Origin: Chitinilyticum litopenaei DSM 21440
GTDB lineage: Bacteria > Pseudomonadota > Gammaproteobacteria > Burkholderiales > Chitinibacteraceae
Assembly: GCF_000428145.1 (NCBI RefSeq)
Contig: NZ_ATZJ01000040.1
Span: 1-41,217 of the forward strand
DNA length: 41,217 bases
Direction: 5' to 3'
Shown: positions 8,345 through 16,460 of the stretch, piece after piece
How the letters are laid out: each line of letters begins with the position of its first letter
Numbering within the stretch: position 1 is the stretch's first letter
Notes under the pieces: generated by a model
What the model saw: the letters and a program-made list of their open reading frames with translations, nothing else
Told to the model about the DNA's origin: nothing
Databases searched by the model: none
Position numbers and translations under genes: made by a program

Positions 8345-8740
8345 TCAGCCCAGACGGACGTGCAGTTCCGTGCGGAAACGGCGGCCAATCTCGACCTTGA
8401 TCGAGTGATAAATCTTCACATTGGCCAGATTGCGGATGTTGGCGTGCTTGAACCAGTTCTTGGCGGCATTGGTGGCGAGCTTGCGCAGGGCCTTGCTGAA
8501 GGTGGCGCTGGGGCGGGCGTAGCTTCTGAACAGCGCTTCCACATAGCCCATGGCTTCATTGGCGTCGATGGCGGTGACCAGCAGGCCCTGGGCGAAGCTG
8601 CGCACTTCGAGGGTGATGCGGGCTTCGGCGATCAAGGCGCGATCGTGCGGGAAAAAGAACTCCAGAATTGCGCGGGTTTCGTCAGCATCAAACAGCAGGT
8701 CGTGTTCCTGGAATTCGCGCAGGGTAGAGGGTGCAGCCAT
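8345..8740 (-). CDS. Unrecognised 131-residue protein encoded next to hcp
   Basis: I recognise no family. The protein begins with LREFQEHDLLFDADETRAILEFFFPHDRALIAEARITLEV and ends in a basic half rich in Arg, Lys and His (FKHANIRNLANVKIYHSIKVEIGRRFRTELHVRLG). There is no signal peptide or membrane segment. It lies 60 nt downstream of hcp and 11 nt upstream of the ankyrin gene on the same strand. It does not resemble the gp25-like TssE; a clear TssE is encoded at 20769-21254. A basic C-terminal half of this kind could bind nucleic acid, and a small Hcp-delivered effector paired with the ankyrin protein is conceivable, but nothing in the sequence proves it. Confidence 0.6.
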   Translation of the reverse strand: MAAPSTLREFQEHDLLFDADETRAILEFFFPHDRALIAEARITLEVRSFAQGLLVTAIDANEAMGYVEALFRSYARPSATFSKALRKLATNAAKNWFKHANIRNLANVKIYHSIKVEIGRRFRTELHVRLG

Positions 8741-8800
8741 GTCATGTCCTTGTTGGATGAAGAGGCAGCAGGGGCAAGCCCCTGCTGTGACTTACGAAAA

Positions 8801-9286
8801 TCAGACCTTCTTGTTGGCCTTGATGTCGTATTCGGTAACGATTGCGCCACCCTTGGCGGAACCATCGGCGCCTTGCGGCTGGTATTCGATCTTCACTTTC
8901 GAGAACGCCAGGCCCACGGTTTCGATCAGGCCGCCGCCGCTGTTGCTGCCGCTGGGTTGTACATTGGTCACCATCACGTCGGTCATGGTCACCTTGTAGA
9001 ATTCCAGCGGCTTTTCACCGGCCTTGCGCACGGTCAGTACGGCCTTCGGGATGTGCTTGCCGCTCATACACACCTGCATCAGGATCGGGCTGGCCTTGTC
9101 CACGCTGTGGGTGAAGACCAGGTCGTCGATCGACACCTTGCCGGCGCCGCCGCCGGTACCGGCGTGCATGCTGGCGCCCTGGCTCATGCCCCAGTCCAGG
9201 GTCAGCAGCTCGATTTCATTGGCGTGCGTGCTGTCCAGCGACTCGCCTTCGATGCCGTCGATCTTCAGGAACATATCATTTGCCAT
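8801..9286 (-). CDS. hcp: T6SS tube protein Hcp (TssD)
   Basis: A 161-residue Hcp of normal size, starting MANDMFLKIDGIEGESLD. Further Hcp features follow: IELLTLDWGMSQG, the DLVFTHSVDKASPILMQVCMSG core, and the C-terminal EFYKVTMTDVMV and VGLAFSKVKIEY strands. Hcp hexamers stack into the inner tube that is fired out of the sheath and can carry small effectors in their lumen. A GGAGAAG ribosome binding site precedes the ATG. A strong hairpin separates it from tssC, so hcp and the cargo genes after it likely have their own promoter in 9287-9498. This is typical because Hcp is needed in large excess. Confidence 0.96.
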   Translation of the reverse strand: MANDMFLKIDGIEGESLDSTHANEIELLTLDWGMSQGASMHAGTGGGAGKVSIDDLVFTHSVDKASPILMQVCMSGKHIPKAVLTVRKAGEKPLEFYKVTMTDVMVTNVQPSGSNSGGGLIETVGLAFSKVKIEYQPQGADGSAKGGAIVTEYDIKANKKV

Positions 9287-9498
9287 TCTTACTTCTCCGT
9301 GTTGTGTGGCTGGGCCACGTGTAAAAAATCTGTGGGCGCACTATTTGCGCCTGTTGACGGCAGAATGTCAGTAGCTTTCTTCACTTGACATTTTCATGCA
9401 TATACATTGCAGCCCATCAGTCCATAAGCAATTGCCGATAAAGGCTGTGGCCATATACCCTGCCGCATTGCTTGCAGTGCCCGGATTGGGGGCTGCAG

Positions 9499-9532
9499 AA
9501 AACCCGCGCAGCCAGCGGACTGCGCGGGTTTT
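9499..9532 (-). terminator. Intrinsic terminator of the tssABC unit
   Basis: A perfect 13-bp inverted repeat (AAAACCCGCGCAG at 9499-9511, CTGCGCGGGTTTT at 9520-9532) has an 8-nt loop and U-tracts on both strands. It lies 34 nt beyond the tssC stop. The remaining gap 9287-9498 is AT-rich near 9390-9420 and should contain the hcp promoter, but I cannot place it confidently. Confidence 0.8.
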
Positions 9533-9566
9533 GCTTGCTTGCTGATTTGTCAGCTTTTGGGGGCGA

Positions 9567-11075
9567 TCAGGCGCCGCCTTCCTTCACCGACGGCAGCTTG
9601 GAAACCAGACGCAGCGATACGGTCAGGCCTTCGAGCTGATAGTGCGGGCGCAGGAAGAACTTCGAGGTGTAGTAGCCCGGGTTGCCTTCCACTTCTTCCA
9701 CGTGCACTTCGGCGGCGGCCAGCGGCTTCTCGGCCTTCACCGATTCGGAGGAGTTTTCCGGATCCCCATCGACGTACTGCAGCACCCAGTCGTTCAGCCA
9801 GCGCTGCATTTCGTCGCGGCTCTTGAACGAGCCGATCTTGTCGCGCACGATGCACTTCAGGTAGTGGGCGAAGCGGCACACCGAGAACAGATAGGGCAGG
9901 CGCGCGGCCAGATTGGCGTTGGCTGTGGCATCCGGGTCGACGTATTCCTGCGGCTTTTGCAGCGACTGCGCGCCGATGAAGGCGGCCATGTCGGAGTTCT
10001 TGCGGTGCAGGAGCGGCATGAAGCCGTTCTTGGCCAGCTCGGCTTCGCGACGGTCGGAAATGGCGATTTCGGTCGGGCACTTCAGGTCCACGCCGCCATC
10101 GTCGGACGGGAAGGTGTGGCAGGGCAGGTTGTCGACCGCGCCGCCGGATTCCACGCCGCGAATGCGCGAGCACCAGCCGTAGTACTTGAACGAACGGTTG
10201 ATGTTCACGGCCATCGCGTAGGCCGAATTCGCCCAGCTGTAGCGTTCGTGGGCGGCGCCGGCGGTGTCTTCCTCGAAGTCGAATTCATCGACCGGGTTGG
10301 TGTTCACGCCATAGGGCAGGCGGGCGAGGAAGCGCGGCATGGCCAGGCCGATGTAGCGCGCGTCATCCGACTCGCGCAGCGAGCGCCAGGCGGCGTATTC
10401 CGGCGTCTGGAAAATCTTGGTCAGGTCGCGCGGGTTGGCCAGCTCCTGCCAGGATTCCATCTGCATCACCGAGGGCGAGGCGCCGGCGATGAAGGGGCAG
10501 TGCGAGGCGGCGGCGGTGCGGGCGATTTCGCGCAGCAGCTCGACATCGACCGGAGTGTGGTCGAAGTGATAGTCGCCCACCAGGCAGCCAAACGGCTCGC
10601 CGCCGAACTGGCCGTATTCCTCTTCGTAAATGCGCTTGAAGAAGGGGCTTTGATCCCAGGCGGTGCCCTTGTAGCGGCGCAGGTTGCGGTGCAGTTCGGT
10701 CTTGGAAATGCTCAGCACCTTGATCTTCAGCATCTCGTCCATTTCGGTGTTGGTGACGAGGTAATGCAGGCCGCGCCAGGCGGATTCCAGCTGCTGGTAG
10801 TCGGGGTGGTGGATGACTTCGTTGAGCTGGGCGGACAGCTTGCGGTCCAGCTCGCCGATCATGCTTTCAATGGTGCGCACGGCATCGGTGCTGATCAGGC
10901 CGGTCTGGCCCAAGGCCTGGGCGGCCAGGGTGCGCACGGCTTCTTCGACGGCCGAGCGGGCTTCATCGGACTTGGGGCGGAATTCCTGCTGCAGCAGGCG
11001 GGTGAAGTCGCTGTCGGCCTCCAGCGTTACGGCGGCGCCGCCCTGTGGGGCGTGGTCAAGCAATTCTTGGGTCAT
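9567..11075 (-). CDS. tssC: T6SS sheath large subunit TssC (VipB)
   Basis: This 502-residue protein is full length for TssC. Characteristic segments in order are IESMIGELDRKLSAQLNEVIHHPDYQQLESAWRGLHYL, then VLSISKTELHRNLRRY, YGQFGGEPFGCLVGDYHFD and CPFIAGASPSV. The middle continues SLRESDDARYIGLAMPRFLARLPYG and the C-terminus contains LPYLFSVCRFAHYLKCIVRDKIGSF. With TssB it builds the contractile sheath around the Hcp tube, which TssH disassembles after firing. A GGAG ribosome binding site lies 9 nt before the ATG, and 23 nt separate it from tssB. Confidence 0.97.
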   Translation of the reverse strand: MTQELLDHAPQGGAAVTLEADSDFTRLLQQEFRPKSDEARSAVEEAVRTLAAQALGQTGLISTDAVRTIESMIGELDRKLSAQLNEVIHHPDYQQLESAWRGLHYLVTNTEMDEMLKIKVLSISKTELHRNLRRYKGTAWDQSPFFKRIYEEEYGQFGGEPFGCLVGDYHFDHTPVDVELLREIARTAAASHCPFIAGASPSVMQMESWQELANPRDLTKIFQTPEYAAWRSLRESDDARYIGLAMPRFLARLPYGVNTNPVDEFDFEEDTAGAAHERYSWANSAYAMAVNINRSFKYYGWCSRIRGVESGGAVDNLPCHTFPSDDGGVDLKCPTEIAISDRREAELAKNGFMPLLHRKNSDMAAFIGAQSLQKPQEYVDPDATANANLAARLPYLFSVCRFAHYLKCIVRDKIGSFKSRDEMQRWLNDWVLQYVDGDPENSSESVKAEKPLAAAEVHVEEVEGNPGYYTSKFFLRPHYQLEGLTVSLRLVSKLPSVKEGGA

Positions 11076-11098
11076 TTATCGGGTCTCCGTGCCGGTGA

Positions 11099-11617
11099 TC
11101 AGGCCTGGTTGTCCTGCTTGGGCGCGCTGGACAGCGCGGCAAGCAGGGCGGGGTCGTTGAGGAGTTCGGTGATCAGCTTTTCCGCGCCGTTCTTGCCGTC
11201 CATATAGGTCAGCAGATTGGACAGCTGCTGGCGCGCTTCCAGCAGCTTGCGCAGCGGCTCGATCTGCATGGCGGTCTGCGCCGGGTTGAAGTCGTCCATG
11301 CTTTCAAAGGTGAGATCGACGCTGATTTCGCCTTCGCCAGTCAGGGTGTTGGCCACGCGGAAAGTGGTGCGCGGCTTGAGCGACTTCATGCGGCTGTCGA
11401 AGTTGTCCACGTCGATTTCGAGGAATTTGCGCTCGGCCAGCGGCGGCAGGTCTTCGGCGGATTTGCCGGCCAGATCCGAGAGCACCCCCATCACGAAGGG
11501 CAGCTGGATTTTCTTTTCCGAGCCATACACTTCCACGTCGTATTCGATCTGGACGCGCGGAGCACGATTGCGGGCGATGAATTTCTGGCCACTGTTGCCG
11601 GTGGAGGGTCTAGCCAT
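11099..11617 (-). CDS. tssB: T6SS sheath small subunit TssB (VipA)
   Basis: A 172-residue TssB with the hallmark segments NRAPRVQIEYDVEVYGSEKKIQLPFVMGVLSDLAG, KFLEIDVDNFDSRMKSLKPR, and SVDLTFESMDDFNPAQTA. The helical C-terminus (LRKLLEARQQLSNLLTYMDGK) is the part that interacts with TssC and, in some systems, TagJ. It is cytoplasmic and co-polymerises with TssC. The 137-nt gap to tssA (11618-11754) is longer than others in this unit and shows no gene; an internal promoter is possible but not identified. Confidence 0.96.
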   Translation of the reverse strand: MARPSTGNSGQKFIARNRAPRVQIEYDVEVYGSEKKIQLPFVMGVLSDLAGKSAEDLPPLAERKFLEIDVDNFDSRMKSLKPRTTFRVANTLTGEGEISVDLTFESMDDFNPAQTAMQIEPLRKLLEARQQLSNLLTYMDGKNGAEKLITELLNDPALLAALSSAPKQDNQA

Positions 11618-11754
11618 TCTGGTGTCCTCTGTGGTGCGGGTTTTGCTGGGGTGTGAAATGGGCGGTGTTGCCGCCGGCGGCCGGCTTCAGGCTGGTGCTG
11701 CTGCTGGCCTTGTGTTGTCTGGGCGCCATGGGCGTTTGCCGATGCATGCGCAAC

Positions 11755-12759
11755 TCAGCGATTCAGCCCGGCCAGCTGCTCGATGTGCGAGAGGCCTTCC
11801 GGGTTGAGTTCGTTCATCAGTTGCAGGAAGTCCATCGACAGGACCTTCTGCGCGCGGCGCAACAGCAATGGCGCGGGGTTGCTGGGTTCGTGGCGCGCCA
11901 GGTAGTCGCACATCAGGTCCAGCAGGCGGTCAATGTCGGCGCGGCTGCTGATGGCTGTCACGCTGCTGGCTGAGACCGGGACGGCTGGCGCGCCGCTGTC
12001 TGGCGTTGCGCCGGTGCTGTGCTCAGGGGCCGGTTCGGTGGCTGGTGCGGGGCTGTCGTCCGGCAGGTGGTTCAGTACCACGCGCAGCAGCTGCTGCAGA
12101 TTGCCGGTCAGCGAGCTGTACACCGGGATATGGCTTTCCACGGCGCTTTCAATGCGCTGGCAGCAGGCAAGACAGTCACGCAGGGTGTCGGCAAGCCGGC
12201 AGGCGGCTTCGGCCTGGGCATGCACATGGCGCTGCAGGTCGCCCAGTTGCAGGTTGCTGCTTTGCCCTGGGCTGTGCAGGTTTTCGATGTCGAGGATGCG
12301 GATCGGATCATGCCCGCGCAGCGGCAGGAAGGCGGTCTGACGTATCAGTTTCAGCAGCGATTCGCTGTCATTGAGCGCGGAAAGCGCATTGAGGCGGAAG
12401 GTGGCGTCGCCATCTTCCAGTTCCGGGTGCAGGCAGGGCCACTGCTTGCTCAGCAGTTCTTCGGTCAGGAGCAGCGCCGGATGCAGGGCGGGCAGCCCCT
12501 CGGTGGCGACAAGACTTTGCGCGAGGATGGCGGCCAGCCGCAGGTCTTTCGAGCGTTGCAGCAAGTCGGTGCTCAACTTGCGCGCAGCTGTCCAGTCTGG
12601 CTCTGCTCCGGGAATGATGGTGTCACCGAACTGTTGCTCCGGAGTGCCCTGGGTCAGCGTTTCCAGGCTGAAGAACTCTGACGAGTATTCCAGATTCTCC
12701 CCGCTGGGCTGTTCCGCACTGACCGGCAGTGCGAGTGCCAGAATGTCTTCTTTATTCAT
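11755..12759 (-). CDS. tssA: T6SS assembly protein TssA (ImpA family)
   Basis: This 334-residue protein has the ImpA N-terminal domain in its first 130 residues: PVSAEQPSGENLEYSSEFFSLE, then AEPDWTAARKLSTDLLQRSKDLRLAAILAQSL. A Pro/Ala/Thr-rich linker lies near 235-265. The conserved short C-terminal part is RADIDRLLDLMCDYLARHEPSNPAPLLLRRAQKVL, ending in MNELNPEGLSHIEQLAG. This is the short TssA class, as in Pseudomonas TssA1, which contacts the baseplate and primes sheath and tube polymerisation. It is the first gene of the minus-strand unit and diverges from tssJ. Confidence 0.94.
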   Translation of the reverse strand: MNKEDILALALPVSAEQPSGENLEYSSEFFSLETLTQGTPEQQFGDTIIPGAEPDWTAARKLSTDLLQRSKDLRLAAILAQSLVATEGLPALHPALLLTEELLSKQWPCLHPELEDGDATFRLNALSALNDSESLLKLIRQTAFLPLRGHDPIRILDIENLHSPGQSSNLQLGDLQRHVHAQAEAACRLADTLRDCLACCQRIESAVESHIPVYSSLTGNLQQLLRVVLNHLPDDSPAPATEPAPEHSTGATPDSGAPAVPVSASSVTAISSRADIDRLLDLMCDYLARHEPSNPAPLLLRRAQKVLSMDFLQLMNELNPEGLSHIEQLAGLNR

Positions 12760-12965
12760 CTTATCGCATTGAAATCATTGAATAAATATGAATGCCTTCG
12801 GCATTTTCCTGTAAATCGGCAATCCAAGAATATTAGTTTATTCGCATAAAGCTTTTATTTGGAGTAAGTATTGTGCGGGGTTAGATGTTGTGTTTAGAAT
12901 GCCGCAAAGTCAAGAAGTGAAAGCAATTTTTGTTACATTAATTACTTGTTTCAGGGGTTCCCATA
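12760..12965. promoter_or_regulatory. Divergent control region between tssA and tssJ
   Basis: This 206-bp gap is AT-rich relative to its flanks and must hold the promoters for both T6SS units. On the plus strand, TTGTGC at 12871-12876 and TAGAAT at 12895-12900 are spaced by 18 bp and form a plausible sigma-70 pair for tssJ. A small hairpin at 12791-12805 (AATGCC, TTC, GGCATT) would lie in the tssA 5-prime leader. No convincing sigma-54 site was seen. Confidence 0.45.
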
Positions 12966-13661
12966 TTGCGCTCGCGTGTAATCTGTGCTGTGGCTGCGCT
13001 CGCTCTTGCTGCTTGCGCCAGCCGGCCGAACGAGGTGGATGCCTTGATCGTCGGGGCGGAAAAAATGAATCCCGACGTGAACGGGCGGCCTTCGCCTGTC
13101 ATTCTCAAGCTGTATCAGATGAAGGGTGTGCGTGCCTTTCAGTCGGCAGACTATTTCTTGCTCAGCCAGTCTGTTGAGCCTTTTTCGCCGGAAATCGTGG
13201 CGATTGAAGAGTTCATCGTGCAGCCCGACGAAGTGGTGCGCCTGAAGCGCAAACTGGCGCCGGAGACGAAATACCTGGCGACGTTTGCCGCCTTCCGCGA
13301 CATTGATTCGGCGCGCTGGCGCAATGCCAGTGGTGTGCAGAATGTCTGGACTTTCGAGGTGCCGTTCACCAGCCTGGCGTACCGCCAGGATCTGCCGCTG
13401 CGCATCGATGTGGACGGCTCGCGTGTCGCCATGTCGTCACCGCCGAGTGCCGTGTTGCTCGATGTGGCCGAGGAATCCGCCAGGGCGAAACAACGTGTGC
13501 GCGCCATGGCGTCGGCCAGCGGTCTTGAGGCCTCGCTCGCCAGTTTTGTGAGCAGCAAGGCATCCGCGATGGCGGATCAGGCGCTGGCCGAGGCTGAAAA
13601 GAAGGCTCAGGAAAAAGTGGAAGCCGCCATCGCCGACAAGCTGCCCAAGCTGTCGTTCTGA
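12966..13661 (+). CDS. tssJ: T6SS outer-membrane lipoprotein TssJ
   Basis: A 231-residue lipoprotein. The signal peptide RSRVICAVAALALAAC ends in a lipobox with Cys17 as the lipidation site. The mature TssJ fold shows VILKLYQMKGVRAFQSADYFLL, then EEFIVQPDEVVRLKRKLAPETKYLATFAAFRDID and ARWRNA. TssJ anchors the TssJLM membrane complex by binding periplasmic TssM. The start is TTG at 12966 with AGGGG upstream; no ATG would retain the signal peptide. The C-terminal tail (residues about 165-230) is an Ala/Lys-rich helix longer than in minimal TssJ proteins. Confidence 0.92.
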   Translation: MRSRVICAVAALALAACASRPNEVDALIVGAEKMNPDVNGRPSPVILKLYQMKGVRAFQSADYFLLSQSVEPFSPEIVAIEEFIVQPDEVVRLKRKLAPETKYLATFAAFRDIDSARWRNASGVQNVWTFEVPFTSLAYRQDLPLRIDVDGSRVAMSSPPSAVLLDVAEESARAKQRVRAMASASGLEASLASFVSSKASAMADQALAEAEKKAQEKVEAAIADKLPKLSF

Positions 13662-13772
13662 GCGTTCGGGCAGTCCGCATTCGCAGCAGATCAAGCAAAA
13701 AACAGCAGGGCGCCGTGATGTGGCGCACTTGCCGGGGCCGGCCTGGCCATCAGGGGTATCGGGGGAGTTGCA

Positions 13773-15092
13773 GTGAATCACCGGGTTGTATGGAGTGAGG
13801 GTCTCTTTATCCAGCAGCAGCATTTTCAGCAGCTGGATCGTTCTATTGACTATCGCCTAGGGCGGCTGGCCTGCCTGTCTGCCGAGTGGTTCTGGGGGTT
13901 TGCCGAGCTTGACATCGATGCAGGTCTGGCCAGCCTGGGCAAGCTGGCCCTCGTGCGTGCGGCTGGCGTTTTGCGCGATGGCACGGTGTTTTCCTTTCCC
14001 GACGCGCTCGCTGCTCCCTTGCCGCTGGACATTCCGGATGACATTCGCGACGAGGTGATTTACCTGTGTCTGCCGCTGGTGATCCCGGGACGCCCGACCC
14101 ACGCCTATCCGCCTGCCCTTGGCGCCGCGCGTTTTCAGGTGCTCGACCGGCAGGTCGAAGATGTGTTCGACAGCCAGCAAATCGTCGAAATGGCACTGGC
14201 GCAGGAGCATCTGCAGCTGAAGCTGGCCCGCGATGTCACGCCCGAATTTGTGTGCCTGCCGGTGGCATTGATCGCGCAGAAGCTGCCGGATGGCCAGTTG
14301 CTGCTGGATGCCGCCTTCCTGCCACCCGTACTCAATTGTGCGCAGCCGCTGATCCGGCAAGGCCAGCAGGAGTTGCTGGGCATGTTCCGCCAGCGTGGTG
14401 CGATGCTGGCGGCAGCCATTTCCGGCGTCCGCAGCTCCGGTGCGGCCGATGTGACCGAATTCCTGATGCTGCAGACCATCAACCGCTATCTGCCTTTTCT
14501 GGAGCAGCAGCTGCTGCGCCCCGGCCTTGCCTTTGCCGACTTTTATTTTGCCTGCCAGCAGATCGTCGGCGATCTGCGCGTGTTCTGCCCCGGCAAGCGC
14601 CTGCTCGACAACCCGCCGCTGTATGACCACGACCGCCCGCATCTTTGCCTGGCGGAGCTGATGGTGCAGCTGCGCGAGCTGCTGACGCTGGTGATTGATC
14701 AATCGGCCATCCGTATCGAACTGCAGGAGCGTCAGCTTGGCGTGCGGGTGGCCATCGTTGCCGATGCCACGATGTTCACATCGGCCCGCTTCGTGCTCGC
14801 GGTCAAGGCCGAGGTCGCCAGCGAAGCCGTGCGCAGCCGCCTGCCATCACAGATCAAGGTCGGCCCGGTCGAGAAGATTCGCGAGCTGGTCAACCTGCAT
14901 CTGCCCGGCGTGCCCATTTCCAGCCTGCCGGTCACGCCGCCGCAGATCCCGTTCCATGCCGGGTTTTGCTACTTCGAGTTCGACCAGAGCAGTGATTTCT
15001 GGCGGCCTCTGACCACATCGGGCGGTCTGGCCATGCATATTGCGGGGGAATTCCCCGGCATCCAGCTTGAGTTGTGGGCAATCAGAAACTGA
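13773..15092 (+). CDS. tssK: T6SS baseplate protein TssK
   Basis: This 439-residue protein is normal TssK length. It has the conserved start VVWSEGLFIQQQHFQQLDR (preceding the membrane-contact domain), RLGRLACLSAEWFWGFAELDID, and LPPVLNCAQPLIRQG. The C-terminus carries IPFHAGFCYFEFDQSSDFW. TssK trimers connect the baseplate (TssEFG) to the TssLM membrane complex. The start is GTG at 13773 preceded by GGGGGAG. The 111-nt gap to tssJ has no gene. Confidence 0.96.
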   Translation: MNHRVVWSEGLFIQQQHFQQLDRSIDYRLGRLACLSAEWFWGFAELDIDAGLASLGKLALVRAAGVLRDGTVFSFPDALAAPLPLDIPDDIRDEVIYLCLPLVIPGRPTHAYPPALGAARFQVLDRQVEDVFDSQQIVEMALAQEHLQLKLARDVTPEFVCLPVALIAQKLPDGQLLLDAAFLPPVLNCAQPLIRQGQQELLGMFRQRGAMLAAAISGVRSSGAADVTEFLMLQTINRYLPFLEQQLLRPGLAFADFYFACQQIVGDLRVFCPGKRLLDNPPLYDHDRPHLCLAELMVQLRELLTLVIDQSAIRIELQERQLGVRVAIVADATMFTSARFVLAVKAEVASEAVRSRLPSQIKVGPVEKIRELVNLHLPGVPISSLPVTPPQIPFHAGFCYFEFDQSSDFWRPLTTSGGLAMHIAGEFPGIQLELWAIRN

Positions 15093-15183
15093 TTGGGAAT
15101 TGATTGGGAATTGACTGGCCGGGCCAAATCCAGGCTCCGGACTTATCCAGAAGACTTATCCAGATACAGCAACGGGGTGAAGA

Positions 15184-16440
15184 GTGACTGATGCAGTGAT
15201 CGATGCCGGGGGTTCGCAGGAATCCTGGGCGCAGCTGTTTGGGGGGGCGCAGCCGGCAGGTCATGCCGATGTGCACCAGTTCGATGTGCGGGCGGCAGAA
15301 AGCCTGGCGTTCGGTTTGAATCCGATTGTGTCCAGTGCTGGCGAGTTGCTCTACCTGGCCCTGCAGCTGCGCAACGCCAAGGCGGCCTGCGATCTGGCGC
15401 GGCTGCAGCAGCTGCTGATCGCCAAGATCGGCGAGTTTGAAGAAGCCATGCGCGTGCGTGGCGTGCGGCATGAACATGTGATCGGTGCGCGTTATGTGAT
15501 GTGCACTTTCCTTGATGAAGTGGTGGCCAGTTCGTCCTGGGGGGCTGCATGGTCGGCTACCTCGCTGCTGGTGCACTTTCACAAGGAAACCTGGGGCGGC
15601 GAGAAATTCTTCCAGCTGCTGGAGCGCCTGAAAGAATCCCCGCAGGAAAGCCGCGATCTGCTGGAGCTGATGTATGTCTGCATGAGCTACGGTTTTGCCG
15701 GCCGCTATCTGGTGCTGGATGGCGGGATGCAGCAGCATGAAGTGATCCGCAAGAATCTGGGTGAACTGCTGCGCACGCTGCGTCCCTCTGCGGGCCAGGA
15801 CATGTCCAGCAACTGGCAGGGCGTGACCCGTAACACCAAGCGCTCGATGGTGGTGATTCCGGTCTGGGTCGGCGCCATCCTGCTGGCCTTTGTGCTGCTG
15901 CTCTTGTACCTCTTCCTGTCCTTGCGCCTGAACCAGCATTCCGACCCCGTCTTCGGCGACATCCAGAGTCTGCGCGTCAAGTCGGCGGGTACGGCTATCC
16001 CTGCCAAGGAAGCCCGCTTTGCCCGCTTCCTGGAGCGCGAAGTGCGCGAGGGTCTGGTGAGCGTGGCCGACTATGAAGACCGCTCGGTGGTGACCATTCT
16101 CGGTGACAGCCTCTTCGATTCCGGCAGCGCTGATGTACTGCCGCCGGTCTTGCCGGTGCTGCACCGCATTGGTACCGAGCTGAAGAAATTCCCCGGCGCC
16201 GTGGTCATCAATGGCCATACCGACAATCAGCCGATCCGCAATTTGCGTTTCCCGTCCAACTGGCAGCTCTCGAAGGCACGCGCCGATTCGGTGGCGGCCG
16301 TACTGGCCGCCGATATTGGCGCGGGGCGCATCGAGGTGAAGGGCAGCGCCGATTCGGAAGCCGTGGCCGATAACGCCACACCGGCCGGGCGCGCCAAGAA
16401 TCGTCGCGTTGAAATCACCGTTTTCATGACCAACAAGTAA
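15184..16440 (+). CDS. tssL: T6SS inner-membrane protein TssL with OmpA-type C-terminal domain
   Basis: A 418-residue protein. The cytoplasmic DotU-like domain covers residues about 35-215 (NPIVSSAGELLYLALQLRN; YVMCTFLDEVVASSSWG; FFQLLERL). One transmembrane helix lies at about 223-243 (MVVIPVWVGAILLAFVLLLL). The periplasmic part ends in an OmpA-like peptidoglycan-binding domain (GDSLFDSGSADVLPPVLPVL; NGHTDNQPI at 343-351; NWQLSKARADSVAAVL; NRRVEI). The fused OmpA domain lets TssL itself anchor the complex to the cell wall, so no separate TagL is needed. GTG start at 15184; it precedes tssM by 20 nt. Confidence 0.96.
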   Translation: MTDAVIDAGGSQESWAQLFGGAQPAGHADVHQFDVRAAESLAFGLNPIVSSAGELLYLALQLRNAKAACDLARLQQLLIAKIGEFEEAMRVRGVRHEHVIGARYVMCTFLDEVVASSSWGAAWSATSLLVHFHKETWGGEKFFQLLERLKESPQESRDLLELMYVCMSYGFAGRYLVLDGGMQQHEVIRKNLGELLRTLRPSAGQDMSSNWQGVTRNTKRSMVVIPVWVGAILLAFVLLLLYLFLSLRLNQHSDPVFGDIQSLRVKSAGTAIPAKEARFARFLEREVREGLVSVADYEDRSVVTILGDSLFDSGSADVLPPVLPVLHRIGTELKKFPGAVVINGHTDNQPIRNLRFPSNWQLSKARADSVAAVLAADIGAGRIEVKGSADSEAVADNATPAGRAKNRRVEITVFMTNK

Positions 16441-16460
16441 GCAGATCCGGGTAATCGAAA

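Noticed and set aside
8345..8740. Possible TssE beside hcp
   Set aside because: The sequence lacks the gp25 wedge motif; the true TssE with FEPRI is at 20769-21254.
9287..9498. Sigma-54 promoter upstream of hcp
   Set aside because: The best GG/GC pair on the minus strand has spacing one base too long and poor flanking consensus.
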